Positions 43,379 to 52,343 of a stretch of DNA of 64,000 nt are shown here, in pieces. A program made the position numbers and the translations under genes. Origin of the DNA: Desulfofundulus salinus (GTDB lineage: Bacteria; Bacillota; Desulfotomaculia; Desulfotomaculales; Desulfovirgulaceae). Location of the stretch: positions 725,214 to 789,213 of the forward strand of contig NZ_RBWE01000001.1 in assembly GCF_003627965.1 (NCBI RefSeq). The letters run 5' to 3'. The notes beneath the pieces were generated by a model that saw nothing but the letters and a program-made list of their open reading frames with translations, was not told where the DNA came from and did not search any database. Within the stretch, counting starts at the first letter, position 1, and the number at the start of each line of letters is the position of its first letter.

Positions 43379-43527
43379 CCCGGTTCTACTTCATCAAAGG
43401 AAAGGGTGGTCACCCGGGTAAAATCGCCCCGCTTCTTTTCTTCCGGAGTAGCCGGCTGCTCCAAAAGATCTTCATTCCCCGGAGCAAACCGGGGTTCTTT
43501 ATTCCCGGGCCTTTTCACGGCCGGCAT
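43375..43527 (-). CDS. Small hypothetical protein, 50 residues
   Basis: A short frame on the minus strand encodes [20 protein letters not shown] then an acidic middle (EEKKRGDF) and ends [18 protein letters not shown] lies ten bases upstream of the ATG at 43527, and the stop overlaps the chemoreceptor stop by three bases. The composition (Pro, Lys, Glu-rich, no Cys, no helix of membrane length) resembles small basic/acidic spore or stress proteins, but it is not recognised. The translation signal is good, so it may well be real. Confidence 0.5.
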   Translation of the reverse strand: MPAVKRPGNKEPRFAPGNEDLLEQPATPEEKKRGDFTRVTTLSFDEVEPG

Positions 43528-43620
43528 GATTACCATTCCACCTTTCGTTCTAACAAGTCTAAACTGTAAACACTACTTATGTTTTTAAAATCTCTCAGTG
43601 AATTGTTGCATATTCATTGT

Positions 43621-44484
43621 TCATTTACCCAGGCGCCGGGCGGCAGCCAGCAATTGTTCCGCCCGGCGCACAATGGGCAGTTCTACCATTTTCCCTTCCA
43701 CCTGTATGACGCCGCTGCCGGCAGCCTGGGCCCGGGCAAAGGCCTCTACCACCTTCTCCGCCCAGGCGATTTCCTCTGTGCCGGGGGTGAAGACCTCATT
43801 CACCGGCGCCACCTGGGCCGGGTGGATCACCAGTTTGCCCTGGAAGCCCAATTTGCGGGCACGGCGGGCATCTTCCACCAGGAAAGAGATGTCCCTGAAG
43901 TCGGGGTTTACGGTATCCAGGGGCGGGGCGATGCCTGCCGCCCGGGAAGCCACCACCAGCTGGTTGCGGGCAAAAAATAATTCATCGCCGTCCCGCGAAT
44001 AGGGTACGCCGATATCCATGGTATAATCGTTGCCCCCAAAAGCCAGGCAACTCACCCGGGGGGCGGCGGCAATTTCCCCGGCCCGGGCGATACCCCGGGC
44101 GCTTTCCACAAAGGGGATTAATTTAATCTTGCCTACGGGTAAATTATGTTGCTTTTCCAGGAGTGAGAGCAACCAGTCTACCCGGCGCACTTCTTCTCCC
44201 GACTCGGCCTTGGCCAGCATCAGCCCCTCTACGGGCAAATCGACCACCGTTTGAAGATCCTGCAGGATGTGGGGCGAACCGGCACCGTTGATGCGCACAA
44301 AAACGGGGATGGGGCGGGGAATACTCAAGGTTTGACGGATCTGCTGGCGGGCCCTTTCCTTTTGGGCATCGGCAACGGCGTCCTCCAGATCGAGGATGAC
44401 CGCATCGGCCCCGGCCGTAAAGGCCTTTTCCCCTTTGCGGGGATCGTCTCCGGGGGTAAAAAGAAGTGTGCGCAAGGGAAACAT
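43621..44484 (-). CDS. HpcH/HpaI aldolase - citrate lyase beta (CitE)-like protein
   Basis: A 287-residue TIM-barrel lyase. MFPLRTLLFTPGDDPRKGEKA is the family opening, VILDLEDAVADAQKERAR carries a metal-binding Glu/Asp set, VFVRINGAGS and GLMLAKAESGEEV follow, and FGGNDYTMDIG is a C-terminal motif. It cleaves or forms acyl-CoA compounds such as malyl-, citramalyl- or citryl-CoA in the cytosol. No other citrate-lyase subunits are adjacent, so an independent CitE-like enzyme is more likely. The start at 44484 is chosen because AAGGATGG sits about ten bases upstream. Confidence 0.88.
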   Translation of the reverse strand: MFPLRTLLFTPGDDPRKGEKAFTAGADAVILDLEDAVADAQKERARQQIRQTLSIPRPIPVFVRINGAGSPHILQDLQTVVDLPVEGLMLAKAESGEEVRRVDWLLSLLEKQHNLPVGKIKLIPFVESARGIARAGEIAAAPRVSCLAFGGNDYTMDIGVPYSRDGDELFFARNQLVVASRAAGIAPPLDTVNPDFRDISFLVEDARRARKLGFQGKLVIHPAQVAPVNEVFTPGTEEIAWAEKVVEAFARAQAAGSGVIQVEGKMVELPIVRRAEQLLAAARRLGK

Positions 44485-44598
44485 TAGCAAAGCACCATCC
44501 TTAATTAAAATTATTCCCGGGGCTTTTCGCAAAATACGGTTTAACCTGCTACTTGCCAGCGGGCTCTTTTTTATGGGACAATGGTGTTATGGAGCAGT

Positions 44599-44628
44599 TT
44601 GGCATCTTGTTTTTAGCCCGGGTATAAT
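44599..44628 (+). promoter_or_regulatory. Sigma-A-type promoter for the 44.7 kb gene
   Basis: TTGGCA (44599-44604), an 18-base spacer, then a perfect TATAAT (44623-44628). It lies 67 bases upstream of the TTG start at 44695. Confidence 0.65.
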
Positions 44629-44694
44629 TGCCTTTTATTCTTTCCGTACGGGTTTTAATCCTGCTGTTGTTAACAGGTGGTGGAGGTGTGGGTT

Positions 44695-45180
44695 TTGCGG
44701 GAGATTGCCTTGCCGGATTTTATTGGCGAATCGGAGCACGGGATGATCGTAATGGTTTCGGCGCTGGAGGATGAGCTTGAACCGCTTTTCCGGCGCTTTA
44801 ACCGGGGCGAAATGGTTCCTTACCGTTTTGGCTGGCAACTGGTACCCATTGATGGCCAGAACTATCTGGTCACGCTGGACTTAAACTGGGACGGCGGGCA
44901 CGAAGTGGCCATCGGTTTCACCCCGGAAATGTGGGATATTCTGCCCGCTGTGCGTCATAAAGACCTCACTGTCGTCACCGACTGGGACCTGGTTGGCCAG
45001 GAGACAAAAATTTCCCCGTCCAAAGCCCTGGTTATCCGCCAGGCCTACCGGGGGTTCGATGTGTTGATCAGACAGGTGGCCCAGGTAGTCCCACCTCTGC
45101 AGGGGTCCCACCCGGGGGAGGAACTGGAAAAATTGCAGGAAATCCTGGCCGGATGCGTGGATCCGGGTCAGCTCCATTGA
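44695..45180 (+). CDS. Hypothetical protein, function unknown
   Basis: About 161 residues, mainly alpha/beta without signal peptide or membrane helix. It opens LREIALPDFIGESEHGMIVMVSALEDELEPLFRRF and contains a D-W-D-L motif (LTVVTDWDLVG) in its middle. It is not recognised as a known family. The start is TTG 44695 because GGAGG (44682-44686) lies exactly eight bases upstream; alternative GTG codons overlap that site. It sits 65 bases before the DUF421 gene with its own promoter at 44599-44628, so the two may form an operon. Confidence 0.7.
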   Translation: MREIALPDFIGESEHGMIVMVSALEDELEPLFRRFNRGEMVPYRFGWQLVPIDGQNYLVTLDLNWDGGHEVAIGFTPEMWDILPAVRHKDLTVVTDWDLVGQETKISPSKALVIRQAYRGFDVLIRQVAQVVPPLQGSHPGEELEKLQEILAGCVDPGQLH

Positions 45181-45245
45181 ATTGACTTTCAAAGAATAAC
45201 CCGGCCTTACCCGGGGCCAAACTAGAGGAGCGGGAGGCCGGGTTA

Positions 45246-45911
45246 ATGCTATTATCAATTTACCGTACGGTGTTAATATATTTTATTGTACTGCTGGTAG
45301 TTCGCCTGATGGGCAAGCGGGAAATTGGTCAGCTTTCGCCTTTTGATTTTGTGGTAGCCATCATTATTGCCGAACTGGCGGCCATTCCCATGGAGTCCAC
45401 CAGTATTCCCTTATGGAGAGGGGTCATTCCCCTGGTTACCCTGGGAATTCTGGAAGTCGTGCTCAGTTACATGGCCCTGCACAGTCCCTTCCTGCGCCGG
45501 TTGCTGGACGGTGAACCCCAGGTGGTAATCAAAAACGGGCGCATTATTAAGGATGAACTGCGCCGGGCGCGCTATAATTTAAACGACCTTTTGGCCCAGC
45601 TCAGGGAGAAGGGAATTGTTAATGTGGGTGACGTGGAGTTCGGGGTGCTGGAAACTTCGGGCAAGCTGAGCGTAATCCCTAAATCTCAAAAACGTCCCGT
45701 TACACCTGAGGATCTGGGCTTACCAACCAGTTATGAAGGTTTGCCGGCTGTGCTGGTGATGGATGGGCAGGTATTAAAGGACAACCTGCGTTTGGTCGGC
45801 CTCGATGAGGCATGGCTAAAGGAACGCCTGGCCGCGGCCGGGTTGAAGCCAGAGCAGGTTTTTCTGGCCACGCTGGGCACCGATGGCCGGCTGTTTATTA
45901 ATGAAAATTAG
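45246..45911 (+). CDS. DUF421 (YetF-like) membrane protein
   Basis: A 221-residue protein with three N-terminal helices (residues ~5-25, 35-50, 58-78) followed by the soluble DUF421 region. MGKREIGQLSPFDFVVAIIIAELAA is the signature opening, and LDGEPQVVIKNGRIIKDELRRARYNLNDLLAQLREKGI the second-domain signature. Members occur widely in spore formers, and some affect germination or stress. ATG 45246 follows GGAGGCCGGGTTA closely. It has no other operon partner than the preceding unknown gene. Confidence 0.93.
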   Translation: MLLSIYRTVLIYFIVLLVVRLMGKREIGQLSPFDFVVAIIIAELAAIPMESTSIPLWRGVIPLVTLGILEVVLSYMALHSPFLRRLLDGEPQVVIKNGRIIKDELRRARYNLNDLLAQLREKGIVNVGDVEFGVLETSGKLSVIPKSQKRPVTPEDLGLPTSYEGLPAVLVMDGQVLKDNLRLVGLDEAWLKERLAAAGLKPEQVFLATLGTDGRLFINEN

Positions 45912-46089
45912 GATTTAAGGATGAGATAAACAGCCCACTTACGGCGAGTTAAGTAGTTAGTAGTTATTACGGTCTAGAATAGAGTTCCCGTTATTAGTGA
46001 AGTTTAGATCTAGCTTTATTTTTACAGAAAAGAAGGAATATGCATTTTAAAGTAGAACTAACTGGTGAAAATAAGGCGGGGCGAAACTG

Positions 46090-46749
46090 GTGTTTGAAAT
46101 TACAAGGCGCCACCAGCTAATTATTTTGATCGTTACAGCCATACTGATTTTTGGTGGTGGCTATCGCTATGCCTTATGGCAGCAGCGGGCCACTGCTGAA
46201 AGCAAACCGGCATTGGAACAACTAAATCCTTCGGAGAACCTTGAAGCAAAAGAATTGGTGGTTCATGTTGCCGGTGCAGTGGAAAAGCCGGGAGTATATC
46301 GCCTTTCAGCCGGTGCGAGGGTGCAGGATGCGGTTCAAATGGCCGTTGCCCGTCCGGAAGCAGATCTCGATTTATTAAATCTGGCCGCACCCCTGGCCGA
46401 TGGCCAAAAACTGGTTGTACCGGCAAAACAACCTGGTTTAACCGGTGGCGCGGTGCCTTTGCAGAACATGTCTGGTTCTGCTCCCGTTAGTGCCACCTTG
46501 CGCAATAATCCTTTTGCTCAACCATCCGGTGATTCACCGGCTTCCGGGGGCGGTACGCTGGTGAATATCAACACGGCCGACCAAAAGGAACTGGAAACCC
46601 TGCCCGGGATTGGACCCTCCCTGGCCCAGCGCATCATCCAGTACCGGGAAACCAACGGACCTTTTAAAGTGCCCGAGGACATTAAAAATGTTTCCGGCAT
46701 CGGGGATAAAAGGTTTGAACAGCTCAAGGACTACATAACTGTTTATTAG
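46090..46749 (+). CDS. comEA: Competence DNA receptor ComEA
   Basis: A 219-residue membrane-anchored DNA-binding protein. An N-terminal helix (LIILIVTAILIFGGGYRYAL, ~11-30) anchors it. An SLBB domain runs VVHVAGAVEKPGVYRLSAGARVQDAVQMA (~55-115). After a low-complexity linker comes a tandem helix-hairpin-helix at the C-terminus: VNINTADQKELETLPGIGPSLAQRII and IKNVSGIGDKRFEQLKDYITV. It binds incoming DNA outside the membrane and passes it to ComEC, whose gene is 1.9 kb downstream. The start codon GTG at 46090 follows GGCGGGG. Confidence 0.95.
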   Translation: MFEITRRHQLIILIVTAILIFGGGYRYALWQQRATAESKPALEQLNPSENLEAKELVVHVAGAVEKPGVYRLSAGARVQDAVQMAVARPEADLDLLNLAAPLADGQKLVVPAKQPGLTGGAVPLQNMSGSAPVSATLRNNPFAQPSGDSPASGGGTLVNINTADQKELETLPGIGPSLAQRIIQYRETNGPFKVPEDIKNVSGIGDKRFEQLKDYITVY

Positions 46750-46847
46750 CCTTTTAAATCCTTTGCAGCAGGGCACAATGCACTTCCTAATGAGCGCCTG
46801 GCCGGTCCCCGTTTCGCCAAATTTAAGATAAACTTGGAGGAAACAGA

Positions 46848-47561
46848 GTGTTTGTTCCACTGCTAAGCCCACTTAATCAAGTTGGTAACAGTCAGGGCAA
46901 CTGGCAAGTAGGAAAGCTCCATGGTCCGCGGGAATCCTTTGCCCTGCTGCTGGCAGCTGCCCTGGAATCGTCCGCCGGCAATACGAGGGACGGGAAGGGA
47001 AAACAGATAGATGATAAAAATATCACGGAGTTGCTATTGCCTTTCTTTTTACTGGCAGCGGGCAGCAGGGAACTTTTATCGTCCCTGTGGGTTGTTTTTA
47101 ACTCCTTGCTGCCACAAGAGGAGAACGGGCAGCAGACCCTTCCCGCCGGTAACAACAATGGCCGACCGGTCAATGCCGGTGGGCTCGATGCCCTGATCAA
47201 CGATGTGGCTAAAAAGTACGGTTTAGAACCGGCGTTGCTCAAGGCAGTGGTCAAGGTGGAATCGGGGTTCAATCCCTTTGCCCTTTCCCCTGCCGGGGCG
47301 CAGGGGTTGATGCAGCTCATGCCCGCCACGGCTGCGGTTCTAGGAGTGCAAAACCCGTGGGACCCCCGGGAAAACCTGGAGGGGGGCGCCCGTTATTTGA
47401 AATCCCTGCTGGAGCGTTTCGGAGGCAATGTCAACCTGGCCCTGGCGGCCTATAACGCCGGTCCGGGGGCGGTGCAGCGTTACGGCGGCGTGCCTCCCTA
47501 CCGGGAAACGCAGCAATACCTGCAGCGGGTAGCCGCTGCAAGACATGAGTTTTTGGTGTAA
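46848..47561 (+). CDS. Lytic transglycosylase (SLT family)
   Basis: 237 residues with no clear signal peptide; the N-terminal half is variable and helical. The catalytic SLT domain occupies residues ~115-237: [41 protein letters not shown] with the catalytic Glu in VESGFN, and [28 protein letters not shown]. It cleaves peptidoglycan glycan strands to anhydro-muropeptides. How it leaves the cell is unclear, though it might act inside a developing spore or through a secretion system. GTG 46848 follows TTGGAGG seven bases before. Confidence 0.9.
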   Translation: MFVPLLSPLNQVGNSQGNWQVGKLHGPRESFALLLAAALESSAGNTRDGKGKQIDDKNITELLLPFFLLAAGSRELLSSLWVVFNSLLPQEENGQQTLPAGNNNGRPVNAGGLDALINDVAKKYGLEPALLKAVVKVESGFNPFALSPAGAQGLMQLMPATAAVLGVQNPWDPRENLEGGARYLKSLLERFGGNVNLALAAYNAGPGAVQRYGGVPPYRETQQYLQRVAAARHEFLV

Positions 47562-47567
47562 AAAAGC

Positions 47568-47592
47568 AACCCGGCACTTCAGCAGCCGGGTT
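47568..47592 (+). terminator. Terminator of the transglycosylase gene
   Basis: AACCCGGC (47568-47575) pairs with GCCGGGTT (47585-47592), followed shortly by CGTTTTTTAAG. It lies seven bases after the stop. Confidence 0.85.
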
Positions 47593-47644
47593 CAAACGTT
47601 TTTTAAGCGTCACATAGGAACCGTCGCAAAACCAAAAACTGCAC

Positions 47645-47677
47645 GGGCGGCGATCCCTTAAAGAGCGACCGCCGCCC
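47645..47677 (-). terminator. Terminator of the SASP gene
   Basis: GGGCGGCG (47645-47652) pairs with CGCCGCCC (47670-47677). On the minus strand it is followed by GTGCAGTTTTTGGTTTTG, a T-rich tract, 36 bases after the SASP stop. Confidence 0.7.
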
Positions 47678-47712
47678 AGTTTGTTACGCTATATTTTAGG
47701 CTTGACCGCCAC

Positions 47713-47955
47713 CTAAAAGTCATCCTGAAGGTTCAAACGGGCTTTGCGATCCCCTTCTTCGGCCAGTGCCTCTTCTCCGGCCTTCACCAGCTTGCGCACC
47801 ATGTTGCCGCCAATTTTGCCTGCTTCTCGCACGGTCAACTCATCCCCGGCATTGACCAGATCATCCTCCAGGCCCAGTTCCCTGGCCGTCTCCCACTTAA
47901 GCCTATCCAGTTGCCTTTCCGTACGCAGCTTGTCGTTGTCCTTCTTGTGACCCAT
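47713..47955 (-). CDS. Alpha/beta-type small acid-soluble spore protein (SASP)
   Basis: 80 residues. LDRLKWETARELGLEDDLVNAGDELTVREAGKIGGNMVRKLVKAGE carries both SASP signatures: the KWE-A-ELG segment (germination-protease site) and GGNMVRKLV. In spores these proteins coat DNA and protect it, then are degraded to amino acids at germination. ATG 47955 is supported by CAGGGGTGATCTA upstream; an earlier ATG at 47985 lacks one. It is convergent with the transglycosylase gene and has its own terminator. This gene is direct evidence that the organism forms endospores. Expression late in the forespore is expected from family knowledge. Confidence 0.92.
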   Translation of the reverse strand: MGHKKDNDKLRTERQLDRLKWETARELGLEDDLVNAGDELTVREAGKIGGNMVRKLVKAGEEALAEEGDRKARLNLQDDF

Positions 47956-48102
47956 TAGATCACCCCTGAGATTAGGATGCCTCAATCGTCTGATTGCGTA
48001 TACAAGAAAAATTTAAATCCTGCTATTGACACATTTGGCAGTGAGTCTTAATATGGTATTAACAAAATATTAACGTAATCTTAACAAAGGGGGGTGGTGC
48101 CA

Positions 48103-48321
48103 GTGTTGACGGCCGGAATTGATTTTCAAAAGTTAAAAGAAAAAAGGGATTTACTCTATCTGGTCGAATGGTACTGCCCTCTGGAAAGGGGTAGGCAATG
48201 GGGCGAGGAAGAACTGCGGGGAAGAGATAGCGAGCTGTCTTTATCCCGGTTGACTCTCCCACTGGCCCTGCACAGACCCCTGCTAAACTGGCAGCAGAGA
48301 GAAGTAATTGCCGGTTTTTAA
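48103..48321 (+). CDS. Small hypothetical protein, 72 residues
   Basis: A GTG start with AAAGGGGGG eight bases upstream gives 72 residues beginning MLTAGIDFQKLKEKRDLLYLVEWYCPLERG. No domain is recognised. The composition is mixed, with one Cys and charged helices. Its start signal is good and the frame is open, but the codon pattern does not exclude chance. It lies between the SASP and ComEC genes. Confidence 0.45.
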   Translation: MLTAGIDFQKLKEKRDLLYLVEWYCPLERGRQWGEEELRGRDSELSLSRLTLPLALHRPLLNWQQREVIAGF

Positions 48322-48627
48322 AGTCGGTATACGACCGGTCCGGGTTCGGGTTGGTGCCGGGGCAAACCATTCCTGCCGGAATAGGGCCGGTTATGGTTGC
48401 CCCCGGATTGGCGGCTGGCAGGTTGCTGAAACGCTGCCCGTATCCAGGGGTGTCGATTGTTTTTGCATTGAGTACGATCCCGTCGGAGTATAATTTCACG
48501 GCGTTAATACCATAACGACAGGTGAGGCTGTTGACAGGGTGAAGCGGTCGCAGCTTCTTTTATTTTACGCGAAGGAAGATGGAACCCAGCGGCGAACAAT
48601 TCCCTTGTTACTACCTGTCATTTTGGG
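48322..48627. other. Intergenic stretch before comEC
   Basis: 306 bases without a convincing gene. An 11-base inverted repeat links it to the other side of the small gene: ATGGTATTAAC (48053-48063) and GTTAATACCAT (48503-48513), about 450 bases apart. They could mark a small inserted segment. No terminator or clear promoter was seen. Confidence 0.35.
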
Positions 48628-51075
48628 GTGTCGTTGTTGGTTTCCAGGCCCTTGGTGTATTTAACCCTGGCTTTTGCAGCCGGCATTTTCCTGGCGGGTA
48701 GTTGGGAGTTGTCCCCCAACACGGCCCTATTAATTTGTGGTGCCCTGTTTATTGCGGCCTTGCTGGGGTATTTTTTTCACTTGTCTTTTAACCGGTGGGT
48801 TATTTTAAACCTGTTCCTGGCCCTGGGTTTCGCCTGGGCCACTTTGGCGGCTTGCCGTGTCAACCCCGTCCTTGATGAGTATGCCGGACACTGGGTGACC
48901 CTGGAGGGCACCGTCAGCCAGGAGGCGGATGTCCGTTCGGACCGGGTTTACTACTTACTGGATGTGCAGAGGATTTCCCTGGGGCGGGAGGCCCGGGAGC
49001 TCCAGGGGCTGGTGCTTGTGCGGGCCGCCGTGCCGGGGTCGGTTTATTCCTACGGGGACCGTTTGCGTCTGCATGGTTTGCTTACACGGCCCCCCGACCC
49101 GGGCAATCCCGGGGGGTTTGACTATCGCGCTTACCTGGCCCGCCGGGGTGTCGGTGCGGTCCTCATGGTGCGGGATCCCGCTTCCATTCATAAGCTTGGG
49201 GTAGGCGGGCACCCGGTAGTGCGGGCGGTTCTGCGGGTTAAGGAAAAACTCCTCGCGGTTAGCCGGGCGACCCTGCCGCCGGAGAAAGCGGCCCTTTTAA
49301 ACGGAATTGTCTTTGGCAGCCAGGGGCAGATAGACCGGAAGACCTGGCAGCTTTTCAGTGAATCCGGCGTGGTCCACATCTTAAGCGTCAGCGGCTTACA
49401 CGTAGGCCTCGTTCTGGCCGGGGTGCTGGCTGCGGTCAGGTTACTGCACCTGCCCCTTTTCCTTACCGCTCCTGTAGGCACAGGGATATTGCTCCTGTAC
49501 GCCACCCTGTGTGGTTTGGGTCCGGCGGTGACCCGTTCCACCCTTATGGCCCTCATGTTTCTCTGGGCCCACCACCTGGGCCGGGTAAGGGACTGGCCTA
49601 CCACCCTGGCCGCGGCCGCCCTGGTCAGCCTCGTGGCCAGGCCCCTCTCCCTCTACGACATTGGCTTTCAGCTTTCCTTTGCTGCCACCTGGGGTATCCT
49701 TTACCTGGGACCGGTGCTGGACGGGCTGTTGAAAAATATCATCCGGCACACGTGGTTAAGGGCAACCCTCTGGGTTTCCCTGGCCGCCCAGCTGGCCACC
49801 CTGCCCCTGATAGCCTGGTACTACAATTTAATTTCCCTGGTATCTTTATTAACCAACCTGGCGGCAGTGCCTCTCACCGGGTTGATCCTTGCCCTGGGTA
49901 CGGCGGCTGCCTTCCTGGGCCTGGTTATTCCCGCCCTGGCCGGCCTGATCAATACCAGCACCTCCCTGCTGCTGGACGTTTTTATAAGTTTGGTTTCCCT
50001 TTGCCGGGATTTACCCGGTGCCGTGCTCCATGTTCCAACGCCTTCTCTCCTCCTGGTGGTGGCCTGGTATCCCCTTTTGTTTTTGGGTGTGTTGCTTGTT
50101 TCAAAGGATGGCCGGGTTCTTGGGCGCCAGTTTTTCAGCCGCCATCGCCGCTTATTGCCGGTGGCTTTCCTGGGTGGAGGACTTTTAATAGGCCTCTTTC
50201 AGTTCAAAAGTTCCGGGGAAAACCAGCTGGTGGTCCATTTCATCGATGTGGGTCAGGGGGACAGCATTCTCGTTCAGACTCCCGGCGGCAAAAACATGCT
50301 GGTGGATGCCGGGGGCTGGCCGGGGGAATTGGACTCGGGGGAAGGGGCCGGGGAGAAGGTGGTGGTGCCGTACCTGCGCCGGCTGGGTGTCAGGCGCCTG
50401 GACGTGCTGGTGATCACCCATCCCCACGAGGATCACGCCGGGGGAATGAGGGCGGTGATCGAGGCCTTTCCAGTTGACCTGGCCCTGGTGTCACCGGTAG
50501 GAGAGACAGGAAACTCTTCCGTTTTCACCGGCAAATTTTCGGACAAGGTCCCTTTAACCTATCGTGCCCTGCTGGCCGGACTGGCCGCCCGGGGCGTGCC
50601 TGTGAAGGCAACGGGGGCCGGGGACCGCCTGCACCTGGATCCGGCTTTGGATATCCAGGTACTGGGGCCACCCCGCCCGCTGCTTTCCGGCACCCGGTCT
50701 GATTTGAACAACGCCTCGCTGGTGCTGCTTATTCGTTACGGGGAAGAAGTGCTGCTGCTTACCGGGGATATTGAGGTGGAAGCCCAGCAGGCCCTCATGG
50801 ATGCGGGCGTTAATCTGGGGTGTACCGTGCTCAAAATACCCCACCACGGCAGCCGTTACCTCCTACGTTCTTTTCTGGAAAAAACGCACCCGGCCGTGGC
50901 GGTGATTTCCGTGGGACGGCATAACAATTTCGGGCATCCCGCCCCGGAAACGCTGGAACGCCTGGCCCGGTTGCCGGTGCAGGTTTACCGCACCGATCAG
51001 GATGGGGCGGTGATCTTGCGCACGGATGGAAAGCACCTGTTTATGCAAACAGGCCGCAAGCGCCGGGCGGCATAA
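48628..51075 (+). CDS. comEC: DNA internalization competence protein ComEC/Rec2
   Basis: 815 residues. N-terminal helices and an OB-like region (residues ~90-190) are followed by the competence channel domain (LLNGIVFGSQGQIDRKTWQLFSESGVVHILSVSGLHVGLV). Many helices run to about residue 520. The C-terminal metallo-beta-lactamase domain begins VVHFIDVGQGDSILVQTPGGKNMLVDAGG, has TH-P-HEDH (VITHPHEDHAGGM), and ends with IPHHGSRY. It forms the membrane channel and probable nuclease for single-stranded DNA uptake. The full architecture is present and intact. The start codon GTG 48628 has a weak RBS; TTG at 48634 or 48637 is possible. Confidence 0.93.
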   Translation: MSLLVSRPLVYLTLAFAAGIFLAGSWELSPNTALLICGALFIAALLGYFFHLSFNRWVILNLFLALGFAWATLAACRVNPVLDEYAGHWVTLEGTVSQEADVRSDRVYYLLDVQRISLGREARELQGLVLVRAAVPGSVYSYGDRLRLHGLLTRPPDPGNPGGFDYRAYLARRGVGAVLMVRDPASIHKLGVGGHPVVRAVLRVKEKLLAVSRATLPPEKAALLNGIVFGSQGQIDRKTWQLFSESGVVHILSVSGLHVGLVLAGVLAAVRLLHLPLFLTAPVGTGILLLYATLCGLGPAVTRSTLMALMFLWAHHLGRVRDWPTTLAAAALVSLVARPLSLYDIGFQLSFAATWGILYLGPVLDGLLKNIIRHTWLRATLWVSLAAQLATLPLIAWYYNLISLVSLLTNLAAVPLTGLILALGTAAAFLGLVIPALAGLINTSTSLLLDVFISLVSLCRDLPGAVLHVPTPSLLLVVAWYPLLFLGVLLVSKDGRVLGRQFFSRHRRLLPVAFLGGGLLIGLFQFKSSGENQLVVHFIDVGQGDSILVQTPGGKNMLVDAGGWPGELDSGEGAGEKVVVPYLRRLGVRRLDVLVITHPHEDHAGGMRAVIEAFPVDLALVSPVGETGNSSVFTGKFSDKVPLTYRALLAGLAARGVPVKATGAGDRLHLDPALDIQVLGPPRPLLSGTRSDLNNASLVLLIRYGEEVLLLTGDIEVEAQQALMDAGVNLGCTVLKIPHHGSRYLLRSFLEKTHPAVAVISVGRHNNFGHPAPETLERLARLPVQVYRTDQDGAVILRTDGKHLFMQTGRKRRAA

Positions 51076-51205
51076 GAGAGTTTAGCGCCGGAAGTCTTAA
51101 AGCGACCCGTGTGAACCCCCAACCATCCCCTGATTGCCTTATCCCGGTTTTTAAGCTAAACTGAAGCCAAACCCTTTTCAATATTTTAAAAAGGGGGAAT
51201 AGCCA

Positions 51206-52183
51206 GTGCCTGCCAACCTGACCCCCCAGTATCACGCTGCGGAAGAAGCTTTTCGCAATGCCACAACTATTGAGGAAAAAATCGCTGCCCTGGAGGAAAT
51301 GCTGGCCGTAATCCCTAAGCACAAGGGTACGGAAAAGCTGCAGGCCGACATTAAACGGCGGCTGGCCCGTTTGCGGGAAGAAGGACAAAAGAAAACCACT
51401 CTCAGCCGGCACGACCCCTTCCATATTGAAAAACAGGGAGCCGGGCAGGTGGCCCTGGTGGGTTATCCCAATAGCGGCAAATCAGCCCTGGTTGGTGCTT
51501 TAACCAGAGCCAGGGTGAAGGTAGCGGATTACCCTTTTACCACTACTATTCCTTTTAGCGGCATGATGCCTTACGAAGAAATATACGTCCAGCTGGTTGA
51601 TACCCCGCCCATTATCGCCGAAGGGTTTCCTCCCGGGCTGGCCGGCTTACTGCGCAACGCCGATGCCCTGCTGCTGGTAATAGACAGCTGTGCCGGTGAC
51701 TGTTTGGATCAATTGGAGAATTCCCTGCGGTTATTAACCGAACGCAAGATCATCCGCAGTGAGATTCCACCCGGTGTCAGGGCGGTACCGCCGCACCGCT
51801 TGATTATAGCTGCTAACAAAGCGGAACAGCCCGAGGGGAGGGAAAATCTTTCACTGCTGCAAGAACTGCTGCCGCCTGACCTGGAAATATTACCGGTTTC
51901 TGCAGCAGCAGGTCTTAACCTGGAACAGCTCAAAACCAGGCTATATTCAGCTTTAGAAGTAATTCGCATTTTTACCAGGTCCCCGGGCAAAGAACCGGAC
52001 CTCACCCGCCCCTTTATTTTACCCCGTGGCAGCAATGTTTTGGATTTGGCCGGGAACATCCACAAGGATTTTGTGAAAACCTTGCGTGGAGCACGAATCT
52101 GGGGGTCGGCCCGTTTCCCCGGCCAGAGTGTGCCGAAGGAATACGTCTTGCAGGACAGGGATATTGTGGAGCTGCTGGTCTAG
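51206..52183 (+). CDS. TGS-domain GTPase (DRG/Obg-like)
   Basis: A 325-residue cytosolic GTPase. The N-terminal ~75 residues are a helical DRG-like segment (AVIPKHKGTEKLQADIKRRLARLREE). G1 is VGYPNSGKSALV, G3 is VDTPPI (a variant of DTPG), G4 is ANKAEQ. The C-terminal TGS domain runs LPRGSNVLDLAGNIHKDFVKTLRGARIWG. Such GTPases bind ribosomes or RNA. The DTPPI change at switch II is common to this clade. A GTG start at 51206 lies after AAAAAGGGGG. A strong hairpin terminator follows the stop. Confidence 0.9.
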   Translation: MPANLTPQYHAAEEAFRNATTIEEKIAALEEMLAVIPKHKGTEKLQADIKRRLARLREEGQKKTTLSRHDPFHIEKQGAGQVALVGYPNSGKSALVGALTRARVKVADYPFTTTIPFSGMMPYEEIYVQLVDTPPIIAEGFPPGLAGLLRNADALLLVIDSCAGDCLDQLENSLRLLTERKIIRSEIPPGVRAVPPHRLIIAANKAEQPEGRENLSLLQELLPPDLEILPVSAAAGLNLEQLKTRLYSALEVIRIFTRSPGKEPDLTRPFILPRGSNVLDLAGNIHKDFVKTLRGARIWGSARFPGQSVPKEYVLQDRDIVELLV

Positions 52184-52190
52184 AAAGTAG

Positions 52191-52233
52191 TGCCGGGAGG
52201 TACATGGATGGAAGTTCTTTTATCCTCCCGGCA
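52191..52233 (+). terminator. Terminator of the TGS GTPase gene
   Basis: TGCCGGGAGG (52191-52200) is perfectly complementary to CCTCCCGGCA (52224-52233). It is followed by CCAGCTTTTCTTT, 8 bases after the stop. A tiny ATG frame lies in the loop and is not considered a gene. Confidence 0.8.
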
Positions 52234-52343
52234 CCAGCTTTTCTTTAAGCATCTGGAAGGACTATTTTTGATGGTGGAGAAAAGTACCATATTATTATAC
52301 AAAAAGAGGCAGTTCTTGGTGAAACGGGGCGGGGTGAAAGAGT

